From assembly GCF_002995745.1 (NCBI RefSeq), contig NZ_PVXQ01000012.1, positions 19,161 through 83,160 of the forward strand: DNA of 64,000 nt, in the 5' to 3' direction. Below, piece after piece: positions 45,715-55,834 of the stretch. The position numbers and the translations under genes are program-made. This stretch comes from Clostridium vincentii. Its GTDB lineage: Bacteria; Bacillota; Clostridia; Clostridiales; Clostridiaceae. Position 1 is the stretch's first letter. Each line of letters opens with the position of its first letter. Below the pieces are notes generated by a model, which saw only the letters and a program-made list of their open reading frames with translations, did no database searches and was not told the DNA's origin.

Positions 45715-47516
45715 ATATATATGAAAAGAACTTAGAATTTTTCAGACAAAATATACATAGCATATATGAGTGTTTAATGCTTGAAAAGTCAAGATATGAT
45801 TCAAAGATTAATATTATAAACGATTCATTGAATTTATGTGTAGAGAATGAAGGGAAGAAGTGCTTTGTGCATAGTACATATAATACTGAAAGCGAAAATT
45901 GTAGTATGTTTTCTTCTATAGATAAAGATGTAGAGAAAATAGTTATTTTTGGATTTGGCGTTGGTAAATGTATAAATTATATTTGTGATAAGTTTGAAAA
46001 TTTAAGAAATATAACTATAATAGAACCTGATTTAAATATTTTTAAAGTTATGCTTAATTATGTTGATGTATCTGAATTAAGTAACAAAATTGGTACTATT
46101 ACCTTTATAATAAATAAGACAAAAGAAGAAGCTACTAAAATATTATGGAATTGTCTAAAAGAAAATCTTACGCAAAAAGTTGAATTAACATATAATATAT
46201 CGTATAGAAGCTTATATCCGGAATATTTTGTACATATAAACAATAGAATTACAAGTAATATAAAAAATTTCGTAATAAATATGGCTACCAATGATTTTTT
46301 TCTTTTTAATTGGGCTGAAAATATAATAAAAAACAATAAACATTGTGCCCCTTTTCTTGGAAATCTTTCAGGTGAATTCAAAGATATACCAGTTATATTA
46401 GTTTCAGCAGGTCCATCTTTAAATTATAATATACAATATTTAAAACAAGTAAAGAATAAGGCTGTAATTATAGCGCTTGGTTCTGCTATTAAAATACTAG
46501 ATAGTAATGGTATAATTCCACATTTTCGGTTAGCCTTTGATGGTAGTGATAATGAAAGAAATATATTCAAAAATATAGATACAGAAGCATCTGTACTGAT
46601 TTTTTCGGATATGTTAAACTACAATATTCTAAATGAATACAAGGGAAATAAATTGAGAATGGTTTTAAATACTGACTATATAAGTCAGTACATTCAATCT
46701 AAGATTCATGATGATAATTATATTTTTGAATGTGGATTTTCTGTAGCAAATGTTGCGTTAGATGTTGTTATTAAACTTGGATTTAGTAAAGTAATATTTA
46801 TAGGTCAAGACTTATGTTATACAGATGGGAACATTCATGCAAAGGGCACATGGATACAAGAAAATGAATATGTGGATTTTAATGGAATTGAATATATAAA
46901 GACAATTAACGTAATTGGTGAAACGGTTTATACAGATAATAAGTTTTTAGGTATGAGAGATATGTTAGAACATAAAATTAAAAGCAATAGTGGGATTACA
47001 TTTGTTAATGCTACAGAAAAAGGTTTGAATATAGAAGGAACTGTAAATAAAACTTTTCTTCAGGCGATGAAAGATGCTGTAACTAATGAATTTAATATTG
47101 ATCATGTATTAAATAAAGTATTTGGTGAAGAGAATGAGGATAATAATATTGAAAAGTTAGAAGTTGTAAATTCAACTTTGATTAATGAATTAAAAGATTC
47201 GATTAAGATTAATGATTATAGACTTAAAAAATTAAAAAAGTTAAACAAATACTACGAAAAAGGATTAGGAATAGGCAAATTGAATATAGAGCTTAAATAT
47301 ATTAAAACTATAGAAAGCGAATTAGAAAATAGTAGCTTTTATAAAAAAGCAGTAAAACCTATGATATTTAATAAAATTAAAACTATATTTATGAACTATG
47401 CCTATAATGGTAAGGATGAAAAAATATTATTAGAAAAGAATATAAGGGCGCTATTAGGCCAAACAATAGTAGTAAAAGAGTATCTAAGTTTTATATTAAA
47501 TCTATTACAAGAATAA
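45711..47516 (+). CDS. Maf-type flagellin glycosyltransferase (DUF115)
   Basis: Motility accessory factors are thought to transfer nonulosonic acids such as pseudaminic or legionaminic acid to flagellin Ser/Thr in the cytoplasm. The central MAF_flag10/DUF115 domain (about residues 190-420) has the hallmark LVSAGPSLNYNI and the VIFIGQDLCYTDG segment. An N-terminal Rossmann-like part (FGFGVGKCINYI) precedes it and a helical tail follows. The 601 residues are full length. The adjacent nonulosonate pathway would supply its CMP-sugar. Confidence 0.88.
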   Translation: MNIYEKNLEFFRQNIHSIYECLMLEKSRYDSKINIINDSLNLCVENEGKKCFVHSTYNTESENCSMFSSIDKDVEKIVIFGFGVGKCINYICDKFENLRNITIIEPDLNIFKVMLNYVDVSELSNKIGTITFIINKTKEEATKILWNCLKENLTQKVELTYNISYRSLYPEYFVHINNRITSNIKNFVINMATNDFFLFNWAENIIKNNKHCAPFLGNLSGEFKDIPVILVSAGPSLNYNIQYLKQVKNKAVIIALGSAIKILDSNGIIPHFRLAFDGSDNERNIFKNIDTEASVLIFSDMLNYNILNEYKGNKLRMVLNTDYISQYIQSKIHDDNYIFECGFSVANVALDVVIKLGFSKVIFIGQDLCYTDGNIHAKGTWIQENEYVDFNGIEYIKTINVIGETVYTDNKFLGMRDMLEHKIKSNSGITFVNATEKGLNIEGTVNKTFLQAMKDAVTNEFNIDHVLNKVFGEENEDNNIEKLEVVNSTLINELKDSIKINDYRLKKLKKLNKYYEKGLGIGKLNIELKYIKTIESELENSSFYKKAVKPMIFNKIKTIFMNYAYNGKDEKILLEKNIRALLGQTIVVKEYLSFILNLLQE

Positions 47517-47547
47517 AATATATTAATATCTTAAGGAATGATGATTA

Positions 47548-48630
47548 ATGAATAAAAATATTGAACAATTATTAATTAAAAAGAACTGTACTATAAAAGC
47601 TGCACTAGAGATAATTAATAATGGAGCTAAGGGAATTGTATTAGTTATCGATGAAGGTAATAAGCTGATTGGAACTATAACTGATGGGGATATAAGAAGA
47701 GCTTTGTTAAAAGGATTTAAGCTAGAAGAAAGCTTAGAAGAATTTATTCATTATAATCCTGTAGTAGCCTATAATAATATGAGTAGGGAAGAAATAAAGG
47801 ATATATTTATTAAAAAGGCTGTAAAACAAATTCCGATTTTAAATAAAGATGGAAAAGTTGAGAAAATATTAGATATAAATGATTTACTCCTTCCAGAGGG
47901 AAAGGAAAATTTTGTGATAATAATGGCAGGGGGACTAGGGACAAGGCTTAAAGAACTTACAGAAGAAGTACCAAAACCAATGTTAAAGGTAGGACGAGAT
48001 CCGATTCTTCAACACATAATAAATAATTATAAACAATATGGATATAATAAAATATTACTTTCTGTTAACTATAAAGCGGAAATTATAGAAAATTATTTCC
48101 AATCAGGGTACGCTTATGGTGTTAAAATTGATTATGTAAAAGAAACAAAAAGGCTTGGTACTGGTGGAGGTATTAAGCTAGCTAGTGAGTATATAGATAA
48201 ACCTTTTTTTGTAATCAATGGTGATATATTTACTAATTTAAATGTAGATAACATGATGGATTTTCATGTCAATAACAAATTCGATTTGACTGTAGGTGTT
48301 AGAAAACATACTTTTCAGATTCCTTATGGGGTAATAGATTCAGAAGAGAGTATTATTAATGGAATTGAAGAAAAACCTACTAAAGAATATTTGATAAATG
48401 GTGGTATCTATTGTATAAATCCAGATATTATTGACTATATTCCTGAGGATGAATACTACGAAATAACCGAATTAATAAATAAATGTATAAAGCAAGGTAA
48501 AAAAGTAGGTAGTTATGAAATAAAAGAATATTGGATGGACATAGGTAAAATAGAAGACTATCATAAAGTAAATGAAGATATTTATGATTTACTCTGCTTA
48601 GATAAAGAAGGTGGAAATAATGATAAATAA
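47548..48630 (+). CDS. ptmE: Sugar-phosphate nucleotidyltransferase with CBS pair (PtmE-like)
   Basis: Two CBS domains fill about residues 5-120 (GTITDGDIRRALLKG). The nucleotidyltransferase domain follows, with IIMAGGLGTRLKELTEEVPKPML and NGDIFTNLN. This architecture is that of PtmE, which makes GDP-glucosamine for legionaminic acid in Campylobacter. The neighbouring legF-legB genes support that assignment; other nucleotide specificities are possible. It starts 31 bases after the Maf gene and overlaps legF by 11 bases. Confidence 0.82.
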   Translation: MNKNIEQLLIKKNCTIKAALEIINNGAKGIVLVIDEGNKLIGTITDGDIRRALLKGFKLEESLEEFIHYNPVVAYNNMSREEIKDIFIKKAVKQIPILNKDGKVEKILDINDLLLPEGKENFVIIMAGGLGTRLKELTEEVPKPMLKVGRDPILQHIINNYKQYGYNKILLSVNYKAEIIENYFQSGYAYGVKIDYVKETKRLGTGGGIKLASEYIDKPFFVINGDIFTNLNVDNMMDFHVNNKFDLTVGVRKHTFQIPYGVIDSEESIINGIEEKPTKEYLINGGIYCINPDIIDYIPEDEYYEITELINKCIKQGKKVGSYEIKEYWMDIGKIEDYHKVNEDIYDLLCLDKEGGNNDK

Positions 48631-49321
48631 TAAAAGCATTCTCGCTATAATTCCAGCTAGAGGTGGTTCTAAGGGGATACCAAGAAAGAATATTAAGCTT
48701 TTGAATGGTAAACCCTTAATTTCTTACACTATAGAGGAAGCATTGAAAAGTAAATATATTGATAGAGTTATAGTATCTACTGATAATGAAGAAATTGCTA
48801 ACATTAGTAAGTCTTATGGTGCGGAATGCCCATTTTTAAGGCCTATAGAGTTAGCACAAGATGATTCAACTACCATGGATACCATATTATATAATATAAA
48901 TGAGTTAAAAGAAAAATTTGATTACATTTGTTTACTACAATGTACATCACCTTTAAGAAATGCTGAAGATATAAATAAAACTATAGAAAGGGTTATTGAA
49001 ACAGATTCAGATTCAATTATATCTGTTTGTGAATCACAAGATAATCCTTATTGGACAACTGTAATAGAACAAGAGAAACTTAAGTTTTTATTGATAAATG
49101 GAGAAAAAATAAAGAGAAGACAGGAACTTCCTACTACATATAAGGTTAATGGATCCATTTATTTAATGAAAACTCATATTTTGATGAGTGAAAAAAAATT
49201 ATTCACTGATAATACTGTTGCATATATTATGAGTCAGGAACATTCCGTTGATATAGACACATTATTAGATTTCAAATTTGCAGAAGTATTAATTCGAGAA
49301 AGGAATGATAATAATGCGTAA
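48620..49321 (+). CDS. legF: CMP-nonulosonate (legionaminate) cytidylyltransferase
   Basis: The enzyme activates a nonulosonic acid with CTP to give the CMP-sugar donor. The NeuA-family signature AIIPARGGSKGIPRKNIK is at residues 8-25, with STDNEEIA and LLQCTSPLR downstream. ATG 48620 has AAGGTGG at the right distance; the GTG at 48611 lies inside that site. The 233-residue protein lacks the C-terminal phosphatase domain found in some homologues. Legionaminate is favoured over neuraminate by the accompanying LegB/LegC-type genes. Confidence 0.88.
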   Translation: MINNKSILAIIPARGGSKGIPRKNIKLLNGKPLISYTIEEALKSKYIDRVIVSTDNEEIANISKSYGAECPFLRPIELAQDDSTTMDTILYNINELKEKFDYICLLQCTSPLRNAEDINKTIERVIETDSDSIISVCESQDNPYWTTVIEQEKLKFLLINGEKIKRRQELPTTYKVNGSIYLMKTHILMSEKKLFTDNTVAYIMSQEHSVDIDTLLDFKFAEVLIRERNDNNA

Positions 49322-50465
49322 AATTGCTGTGGTTACATCAACAAGAGCAGAATTTGGGTTATTGTTAAATGTTTTAAAAAAAATCACTGATGATGATGAA
49401 CTTCAACTTCAACTTATCGTTACAGGAACACACCTTTCACATTTGTATGGTTATACTATTGATGAAATAAAAGATACTGGGCTAGAAGTAGTTCAAAGCA
49501 TTCCAATGCATATAGATGCAGATAGTAGTGAATCCGCTGGAATTTCTATGGGAAGTTTGATGATTTGTCTTTCTCAAACTTTTGAAAGGATAAGACCTGA
49601 TTTATTAATTATAATTGGTGATAGATATGAGATATTATCTGTAGCATCAATAGCGACGGTTATGAATATACCAATTGTCCATATTGCTGGTGGAGAGATT
49701 ACTGAAGGAGTTATTGATGAACAGATTAGGCATGCAGTAACTAAATTGGCACATATTCATTTTGTGTCCTGTAATGAATTTTTAAACAATGTTATAAATA
49801 TGGGAGAAGAAGAGTGGAGAGTATTTAATGTAGGTGCACTAGGTATAGAAAATGTAAAAAATATCGAATATTTGTCAGCAGAACAATTTGAGGAAATAAT
49901 AAAATTTAAAATTGATAAAACTACATTACTAGTAACTATGCATCCAACAACTTTTGATATAAGTGCAAATGTAAAACAAATTGATAACCTTATTGATGCA
50001 TTAAAATTCATAAATAAGAAGACTATAATAACGTATCCCAATAATGATTTAGGCAATGAATATATTATTATGAAGATAAATGATTTTGCAAAAAATAATA
50101 AAAATGTTTTTGTGACTAAGAGTTTAGGAATTGTAAAATATTTAAGCGTTATGAAGCTATGCGGAGTTGTTGTAGGTAATTCGTCTAGCGCAATAACTGA
50201 GGCACCATATCTCAAAATACCTGTTGTAAACATTGGAGATAGACAAAAAGGTAGGTTGTTTGCAGATAATATAATTCAATGCAACTATAAAAGTGAAGAG
50301 ATAATTGAATGTATAAATTTAGCATTATCGAATGAATTCCAAAAAGAGGCTATTAATGCCATTAGTTTATATGGTGATGGTGATTGTAGCAAAAAAATAG
50401 TTAAAATATTAAAGGATGTTAAGATTAATGATAAATTATTAAGAAAAAAATTAGTGTGGAGGTAA
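49314..50465 (+). CDS. legG: Hydrolysing UDP/GDP-sugar 2-epimerase (NeuC/LegG type)
   Basis: This enzyme releases the nucleotide and inverts C2 to give the 6-deoxy-mannosamine-type precursor for the synthase. MRKIAVVTSTRAEFGLL, IIIGDRYEILSVAS, HIAGGEITEGVIDEQIRHA and VVGNSSSAITEAP are family landmarks. ATG 49314 lies about 9 bases after AAAGGA; the ATG at 49305 directly abuts it. The product has 383 residues. It overlaps legF by 8 bases and is 2 bases from legI. Confidence 0.9.
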   Translation: MRKIAVVTSTRAEFGLLLNVLKKITDDDELQLQLIVTGTHLSHLYGYTIDEIKDTGLEVVQSIPMHIDADSSESAGISMGSLMICLSQTFERIRPDLLIIIGDRYEILSVASIATVMNIPIVHIAGGEITEGVIDEQIRHAVTKLAHIHFVSCNEFLNNVINMGEEEWRVFNVGALGIENVKNIEYLSAEQFEEIIKFKIDKTTLLVTMHPTTFDISANVKQIDNLIDALKFINKKTIITYPNNDLGNEYIIMKINDFAKNNKNVFVTKSLGIVKYLSVMKLCGVVVGNSSSAITEAPYLKIPVVNIGDRQKGRLFADNIIQCNYKSEEIIECINLALSNEFQKEAINAISLYGDGDCSKKIVKILKDVKINDKLLRKKLVWR

Positions 50466-50467
50466 AT

Positions 50468-51472
50468 ATGTCAGTTTTTATTGTAGCTGAAGCAGGTGTT
50501 AATCATAATGGTAGCATAGACATAGCAAAAAAAATGATAGATGAAGCTGCAAAAATGGGAGTAGATGCTATTAAATTTCAAACTTTTATAACCGAAAAGA
50601 TTGCTAGTGTATATGCTAAGCAAGCAAAATATCAATCTGAAAATACAAGAATAAAAGAAACACAATTCGAAATGTTAAAAAAGTTAGAGTTATCTCAAAG
50701 TGAATTTAAAGAATTGAAAATATATTGTGATAATAAAGAGATAGTTTTCTTATCTACGGCAGCTGATAATGATAGTGTGGATTTCCTTGTGGATATAGGC
50801 GTAAAAGCAATAAAATTAGGTTCAGGGGAAGTCACAAATCTAAAATTAATAGAATATGTTTCAAAAAAAGGAATACCGATCATTTTGTCCACAGGTATGA
50901 GTAATTTAGGCGAAGTTGAGAAGGCACTTAATGTAATTGATTCGAATGGAAACTGTGATATTACATTATTACATGCTACAACTAATTATCCAACAGATTA
51001 TAAAGAAGCGAATATAAGAGCAATGGTAACTTTAAAGGATGCTTTCAAAAGAAATGTGGGATACTCTGATCATACTATTGGCGTTGAAGCAGCCATCATA
51101 GCTACAACGTTGGGGGCTACTATTATTGAAAAACATTTTACTTTAGACAGCAAAATGGAGGGTCCGGATCATAGAGCGTCATTAAATGTTGAGGAGTTTA
51201 AAAACTATATTAAAAGTATACGAAACACAGAAATTTTGATTGGGAACGGTATAAAAAGACCGACTGTTAGTGAAATTTCTATAATGAATAATGTAAGAAG
51301 GAGTATTGTAGCAAGAAGAGACCTAAAGACTGGAGATATTATAACTGAAAATGATATAGAATATAAAAGACCTGGAACAGGAATTTATCCTGAGTTTTTT
51401 AGTATTATTTTAGGTAGAAAAATTAAGAAAGATATAAAAAAAGATCAAGTAATTGTATGGGATGATATTTAA
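50468..51472 (+). CDS. legI: Nonulosonate synthase (NeuB/LegI type)
   Basis: The synthase condenses phosphoenolpyruvate with the modified mannosamine to form the nine-carbon acid. The TIM-barrel N-terminal domain reads FIVAEAGVNHNGSIDIAK, AIKFQTF, ILSTGMSN, GYSDHTIG and EKHFTLDS. A C-terminal SAF (antifreeze-like) domain (about 275-334) contains RRSIVARRDLKTGD and RPGTGI. GTGGAGGT precedes ATG 50468. Full length is 334 residues. Confidence 0.93.
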   Translation: MSVFIVAEAGVNHNGSIDIAKKMIDEAAKMGVDAIKFQTFITEKIASVYAKQAKYQSENTRIKETQFEMLKKLELSQSEFKELKIYCDNKEIVFLSTAADNDSVDFLVDIGVKAIKLGSGEVTNLKLIEYVSKKGIPIILSTGMSNLGEVEKALNVIDSNGNCDITLLHATTNYPTDYKEANIRAMVTLKDAFKRNVGYSDHTIGVEAAIIATTLGATIIEKHFTLDSKMEGPDHRASLNVEEFKNYIKSIRNTEILIGNGIKRPTVSEISIMNNVRRSIVARRDLKTGDIITENDIEYKRPGTGIYPEFFSIILGRKIKKDIKKDQVIVWDDI

Positions 51473-51487
51473 AATTGGGAGATTATA

Positions 51488-52129
51488 ATGAAAACAATAT
51501 TAATAATTGGTGCAGGTGGTTTTGCTAGAGAAGTAAAATGGCTAATAGACGAAATAAATAAATCTAGTTCACAATGGGAATTTATGGGATATTTTGATGA
51601 AAAATGGAATGTGGAAGAAAAGAAGTTACTCGGATATAAAGTTTATACAAATATAATCGAACTATTAGATTATAAGCAAAAGATTTATGTGGTTTGTGCA
51701 ATTGGAGATTCAATATTAAGGAAAAAAGTTATTGAAGAATTACAAGTATATGGTTTTAAATTTGCAACTATAATTCACCCTAATGTATTAAAATCTGATT
51801 ATGTAACATTTGAAGAAGGTTGTATAATTTGTGCTAATAATATATTTACTACTAATATAAAAGTAGGTAAGCATGTTATATTTAATTTATCCTGTACAAC
51901 AGGTCATGATGTTAATATTAATGATTATGTTACAGTATTTCCATCAGTGAGTATTTCAGGTGGTGTAAACATTGGTGCTGCTTCTAGTATAGGAACAAAG
52001 TCAGCAATCATACAGGGGAAAAACATTGGACATAATGTAACTATTGGAGCTGGAGCTGTTGTAATAACAGATATACCTGATAATTGTACAGCAGTAGGAA
52101 TGCCAGCAAAACCTATAAAATTCAAATAA
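51488..52129 (+). CDS. legH: Left-handed beta-helix sugar acetyltransferase (PglD/LegH type)
   Basis: The enzyme probably N-acetylates the 4-amino-sugar made by LegC. An N-terminal Rossmann part (LIIGAGGFAREVKWLID) binds the nucleotide-sugar, and hexapeptide repeats form a beta-helix from about residue 110 (GKHVIFNLSCTTGHDVNI, IGAGAVVITDIPDN). The 213-residue size fits PglD/NeuD. In this context LegH is the likely role, with O-acetylation as in NeuD an alternative. Confidence 0.85.
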   Translation: MKTILIIGAGGFAREVKWLIDEINKSSSQWEFMGYFDEKWNVEEKKLLGYKVYTNIIELLDYKQKIYVVCAIGDSILRKKVIEELQVYGFKFATIIHPNVLKSDYVTFEEGCIICANNIFTTNIKVGKHVIFNLSCTTGHDVNINDYVTVFPSVSISGGVNIGAASSIGTKSAIIQGKNIGHNVTIGAGAVVITDIPDNCTAVGMPAKPIKFK

Positions 52130-52163
52130 GAATAGTTAATATATATTGAAAGAGGGAATGAGC

Positions 52164-53156
52164 ATGAATTTAAAAGGTAAAAAAGTTTTAATTACTGGCT
52201 CAGAAGGTTTTATAGGAAGTCATCTAACGGAAAGACTTCTAGAACTTGGAGCTGATGTAACAGCTCTTGTTCAATATAATTCTTTTAATAGTTGGGGTTG
52301 GATAGATACTTTAGATGAAAATATCAAGAATAATATTAATGTAGTTACTGGAGATGTAAGAGAATATGATGGTATGAAAAGAATGATTAAGGGTCAAGAG
52401 GTAGTATTTCATCTTGCGGCACTTATAGCTATTCCATATTCATATCAATCTCCTATGTCTTATATACGTACAAATATTGAAGGAACTGCGAATGTACTTG
52501 AAGCTTGTAGGGAATACGATGTTCAAAAAATAGTACATACATCAACTTCAGAAACTTACGGTACGGCTTTGTATGTACCAATTGATGAAAATCATCCTAT
52601 GCAAGGTCAATCACCATATTCTGCATCCAAAATAGGTGCTGATAAAATAGCTGAAAGTTATTATAGAAGTTTTAATACGCCTATAGCAACTATAAGACCT
52701 TTTAATACATATGGACCAAGGCAATCAGCAAGAGCAGTAATTCCAACTGTTATATCACAGATTTTAGCAGGTAAAACTGAACTTAAACTTGGAAGTCTAA
52801 CACCAACTAGAGATTTTAATTATGTAAAAGATACGGTAGAAGCGTTTATAAAGATTGCAGAAAGTGATAAAACTATTGGTGAGGTTATTAATGCAGGGTC
52901 AAATCATGAAATTAGCATAGGTGATTTAGTTAATAAAATAATTAAATTGTCTAAGAGAAATGTAAGGATAGTATGTGATAATGATAGATTAAGACCGGAA
53001 AAAAGTGAAGTTAACAGGTTATGGGCGGATAATAATAAAATAAAACAATTAACAACTTGGGAACCACAGTATAGTTTAGATGAGGGTTTAAATGCTACTA
53101 TAGCTTGGATAGAAAAAAATATGAAGTACTTTAAAACAGATGTCTATAATGTTTAG
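52164..53156 (+). CDS. legB: Nucleotide-sugar 4,6-dehydratase (LegB type)
   Basis: An SDR-family dehydratase, expected to convert the nucleotide-activated GlcNAc to its 4-keto-6-deoxy form, the first committed legionaminate step. The NAD-binding loop is ITGSEGFIGSHL, the catalytic Thr-Ser segment TSTSETYGTA, and Tyr-Lys in SPYSASKIGADK. RPFNTYGPRQSARAVIP is a LegB-like landmark. ATG 52164 lies about 6 bases after AGAGGGA; the upstream TTG and ATG do not fit that site. It is the last leg gene before the inserted block. Confidence 0.87.
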   Translation: MNLKGKKVLITGSEGFIGSHLTERLLELGADVTALVQYNSFNSWGWIDTLDENIKNNINVVTGDVREYDGMKRMIKGQEVVFHLAALIAIPYSYQSPMSYIRTNIEGTANVLEACREYDVQKIVHTSTSETYGTALYVPIDENHPMQGQSPYSASKIGADKIAESYYRSFNTPIATIRPFNTYGPRQSARAVIPTVISQILAGKTELKLGSLTPTRDFNYVKDTVEAFIKIAESDKTIGEVINAGSNHEISIGDLVNKIIKLSKRNVRIVCDNDRLRPEKSEVNRLWADNNKIKQLTTWEPQYSLDEGLNATIAWIEKNMKYFKTDVYNV

Positions 53157-53227
53157 AAAATAAATATAGATACTTAGTTACTACAATGATACTGAAAGTT
53201 ATTTTGGAAATACGAGGAGTGAACAAA

Positions 53228-54463
53228 ATGACCCCAAATGAAATATTTAATGAAATAGAAAGTAAAGTATTAAAGTTAATGGAAAATAAAGAATTTAAGG
53301 AAGTACATTCTTTAATCAGAAACTTTCAACTTGGACTATATTCAATGCAAACAGTTGTATTGGTAAATGAAAAAAAATATTCTGAGGCAGAAGAACTCTT
53401 AAATGTAACATTAAGAAAAGTGGGACAAACATTTGATTTGCTGTATAATTTAGGATACATATATGAGGTGACAGGTAGATTTAAGGAAGCCATTGATAAG
53501 TATAATGCTTGTATAGATTGTTGTGAAAATGAACAATTAAAGAAAGATATTAAAAAAAATGTAGATAAATTAGTAAATGAACATAATAATGAACCATTAG
53601 TTAGTGTCTGTATGCCTGTTTATAATGATGAAAAAGATATTATTAAATCAGTAAATAGCATATTAAATCAAACATATCAGAACTTTGAAATAATTATTTG
53701 TGACAACAATTCTGAAGATAAAACTTTAAAATTATTAGAGGGCATAAAAGACAAAAGAATTAGGTTGATTAAGAATGAAGAAAATATAGGCTGGATGTTA
53801 AATTCTAATAAAGTTCTTAACTTGGCGATAGGTGAATATGTAGTGACTTTACATGGTGATGATTCTTTTAAAGATACTTATATTGAGAGTGCTGTTAAAA
53901 TTTTCAATATTAATGAAAATGTAGGGATAATTCATTTTATTGATGAAAATATGAAAAAAATTTGTTTTGATAATCAATCATATTTTAATAGTAAAAAGTA
54001 TTATTCGAAAATTGCAAGTTTAAGATGTATGCCACCACCTACGCAAACTGCATTTAGAAGAAAAGCTTTAAGTGGCACAAATTATTATGAAAAGAATTAT
54101 TGGACTTCAGAAGCAAGACTATCGATGAAAATTGCGGAACAAGGATTTGATGGATATATCGAAGGAAGATATTTATTCGAAAGGTATGGAGGAGCAGAAA
54201 AGGATAGCAGTCAGATAGATAAGCAAATTTTAAGGTTTAAACATTTATTTGAATTTTATGAAGACTATAAAATTGATAGTAGAATTAATAAAATTGACTT
54301 AGTAAATTTAAAAAACAGTGTATGTGAAAGCTTTTTAGTTATATATAGGTTTAAAAATATAAATGATTTAACTAAGAAATCATTTAAAGAGAGTAAAGAA
54401 ATTTTGAAAACAGATTTAGAATTATTTGAAACAATATTTGATTATATAGTTGATGGAAATTAA
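53228..54463 (+). CDS. TPR-linked family-2 glycosyltransferase
   Basis: The N-terminal 110 residues contain TPR-like helices (LYNLGYIYEVTGRFKEAIDKY) and the C-terminal part is a GT2 domain: VSVCMPVYNDEKDIIKSVNS, NNSEDKTL and the donor site LHGDDSF. CGAGGAGTG precedes ATG 53228, giving 411 residues; the open frame extends 42 bases further up without a ribosome site. A TPR-GT2 fusion next to flagellar sugar genes suggests extension of a protein-bound glycan. The donor may be the CDP-sugar of the neighbouring genes, which is inference. Confidence 0.82.
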   Translation: MTPNEIFNEIESKVLKLMENKEFKEVHSLIRNFQLGLYSMQTVVLVNEKKYSEAEELLNVTLRKVGQTFDLLYNLGYIYEVTGRFKEAIDKYNACIDCCENEQLKKDIKKNVDKLVNEHNNEPLVSVCMPVYNDEKDIIKSVNSILNQTYQNFEIIICDNNSEDKTLKLLEGIKDKRIRLIKNEENIGWMLNSNKVLNLAIGEYVVTLHGDDSFKDTYIESAVKIFNINENVGIIHFIDENMKKICFDNQSYFNSKKYYSKIASLRCMPPPTQTAFRRKALSGTNYYEKNYWTSEARLSMKIAEQGFDGYIEGRYLFERYGGAEKDSSQIDKQILRFKHLFEFYEDYKIDSRINKIDLVNLKNSVCESFLVIYRFKNINDLTKKSFKESKEILKTDLELFETIFDYIVDGN

Positions 54464-54502
54464 GGAAATAGTGATTTTTTAATTTAAGGAGGTTAGGTTA
54501 AT

Positions 54503-55276
54503 ATGAAAGTAGTGATATTAGCAGGAGGCTTCGGAACTAGGATAAGTGAAGAGACTGAATTAAGACCAAAACCAATGATCGAAATAGGTGGAAAGCCCAT
54601 ACTTTGGCATATAATGAAGCTATACTCTAGTTATGGTTATAATGAATTTATAATTTGTTGTGGTCACAAAGGATATCTTATAAAAGAGTATTTTGCTAAC
54701 TATTATATGCATATGAGCGACTTAACCGTGGATTTACATTCTGGAGATATAAAATATTATAATTGTAAAGCAGAACCTTGGAAAATTACTCTTATCGATA
54801 CAGGAATTAACACTATGACTGGTGGAAGATTAAAAAGAGTTAGAGAATATATTGAAAATGAAACCTTTATGCTTACATATGGAGATGGGGTAGCAGATGT
54901 TAACATAAACGAACTCATAAAGTTCCATAAAAATAATTCTAATGTAGCTACGATAACAGCAGTCCAGCCATCAGGGAGATTTGGAGCATTAGATATTGAT
55001 AGTAATAGTTATGTTAATACATTTATGGAAAAACCAAATGGTGATGGTGCTTGGATAAATGGAGGCTTTTTTGTATTGGAACCTGAAGTTTTTGATTGTA
55101 TAAAAGATGATAGTACTATCTTTGAAAGAGAGCCTCTTGAAGGTCTTGCAAGAGATAATAAGTTAAGTGCGTATAAACATAAAGGATTTTGGAAACCTAT
55201 GGATACATTAAGAGATAAGAAAGTATTGGAAAAAATGTGGGAAAGTGGTGAAGCTCAATGGGCAGTGTGGAGATAG
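54503..55276 (+). CDS. rfbF: Glucose-1-phosphate cytidylyltransferase
   Basis: The enzyme makes CDP-glucose, the entry to CDP-linked deoxysugars. MKVVILAGGFGTRISEETE and RPKPMIEIGGKPILWHIMK are diagnostic, with LTYGDGVADVNI and WINGGFFVLEPEV. The 257-residue length is standard. Partners rfbG and rfbH are encoded 1.7-3 kb downstream. It overlaps the next gene by 19 bases. Confidence 0.94.
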   Translation: MKVVILAGGFGTRISEETELRPKPMIEIGGKPILWHIMKLYSSYGYNEFIICCGHKGYLIKEYFANYYMHMSDLTVDLHSGDIKYYNCKAEPWKITLIDTGINTMTGGRLKRVREYIENETFMLTYGDGVADVNINELIKFHKNNSNVATITAVQPSGRFGALDIDSNSYVNTFMEKPNGDGAWINGGFFVLEPEVFDCIKDDSTIFEREPLEGLARDNKLSAYKHKGFWKPMDTLRDKKVLEKMWESGEAQWAVWR

Positions 55277-55803
55277 TAGAAACGGAATTGGAAGGCGTAT
55301 ATATTATAAAAAATCATGTTTTTAATGATTTAAGGGGAACATTTACTAAGATATATAATGAGGATTTGTTTAATAAATTTAGTATCTGTACAGACTTTAA
55401 AGAATCTTACTATACAGTTTCAAAGAAAGATGTTATTAGAGGAATGCACTTCCAAAAACCCCCATGTGATCATAATAAATTGGTATATGTGCCAAAGGGT
55501 AAGATTACTGATGTAATACTAGATTTAAGACAAAGTTCTAGAACATATAAAAAATTTATTTCTATAGAGCTATCTGATAGCAACGGTTATTCAGTATATA
55601 TTCCAAAAGGATTAGCACATGGGTTTAAGTCATTAATGGATGATACAATAGTAGTTTATCAAGTATCTACTGTTTATAATTTAGAGGGTGATAGTGGTGT
55701 TAGATGGGATAGTTTTGGAATGAGGTGGGATATACTTAATCCTATTATGTCTGATAGAGATAAATCATTTAATACAGCAGATAAATTTAATCCATTATGG
55801 TAG
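55258..55803 (+). CDS. RmlC-like cupin sugar epimerase
   Basis: This belongs to the dTDP-4-dehydrorhamnose 3,5-epimerase family: RGTFTKIY, VIRGMHFQ with the catalytic His, VYVPKGKITDVILDLR and PKGLAHGF. In CDP-sugar loci such members epimerise C3 and/or C5 of a 4-keto-6-deoxy intermediate. The 181 residues are full length. No dTDP-rhamnose genes are nearby, so a CDP-linked substrate is more likely than dTDP. Confidence 0.85.
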   Translation: MGSVEIVETELEGVYIIKNHVFNDLRGTFTKIYNEDLFNKFSICTDFKESYYTVSKKDVIRGMHFQKPPCDHNKLVYVPKGKITDVILDLRQSSRTYKKFISIELSDSNGYSVYIPKGLAHGFKSLMDDTIVVYQVSTVYNLEGDSGVRWDSFGMRWDILNPIMSDRDKSFNTADKFNPLW

Positions 55804-55834
55804 ATTTTTAAAAATATATGGAAGGAAGATTTAT

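Noticed and set aside
49757..50233. 158-codon minus-strand frame in legG
   Set aside because: It is antisense to a well-supported epimerase gene and has no ribosome site or recognisable motif.
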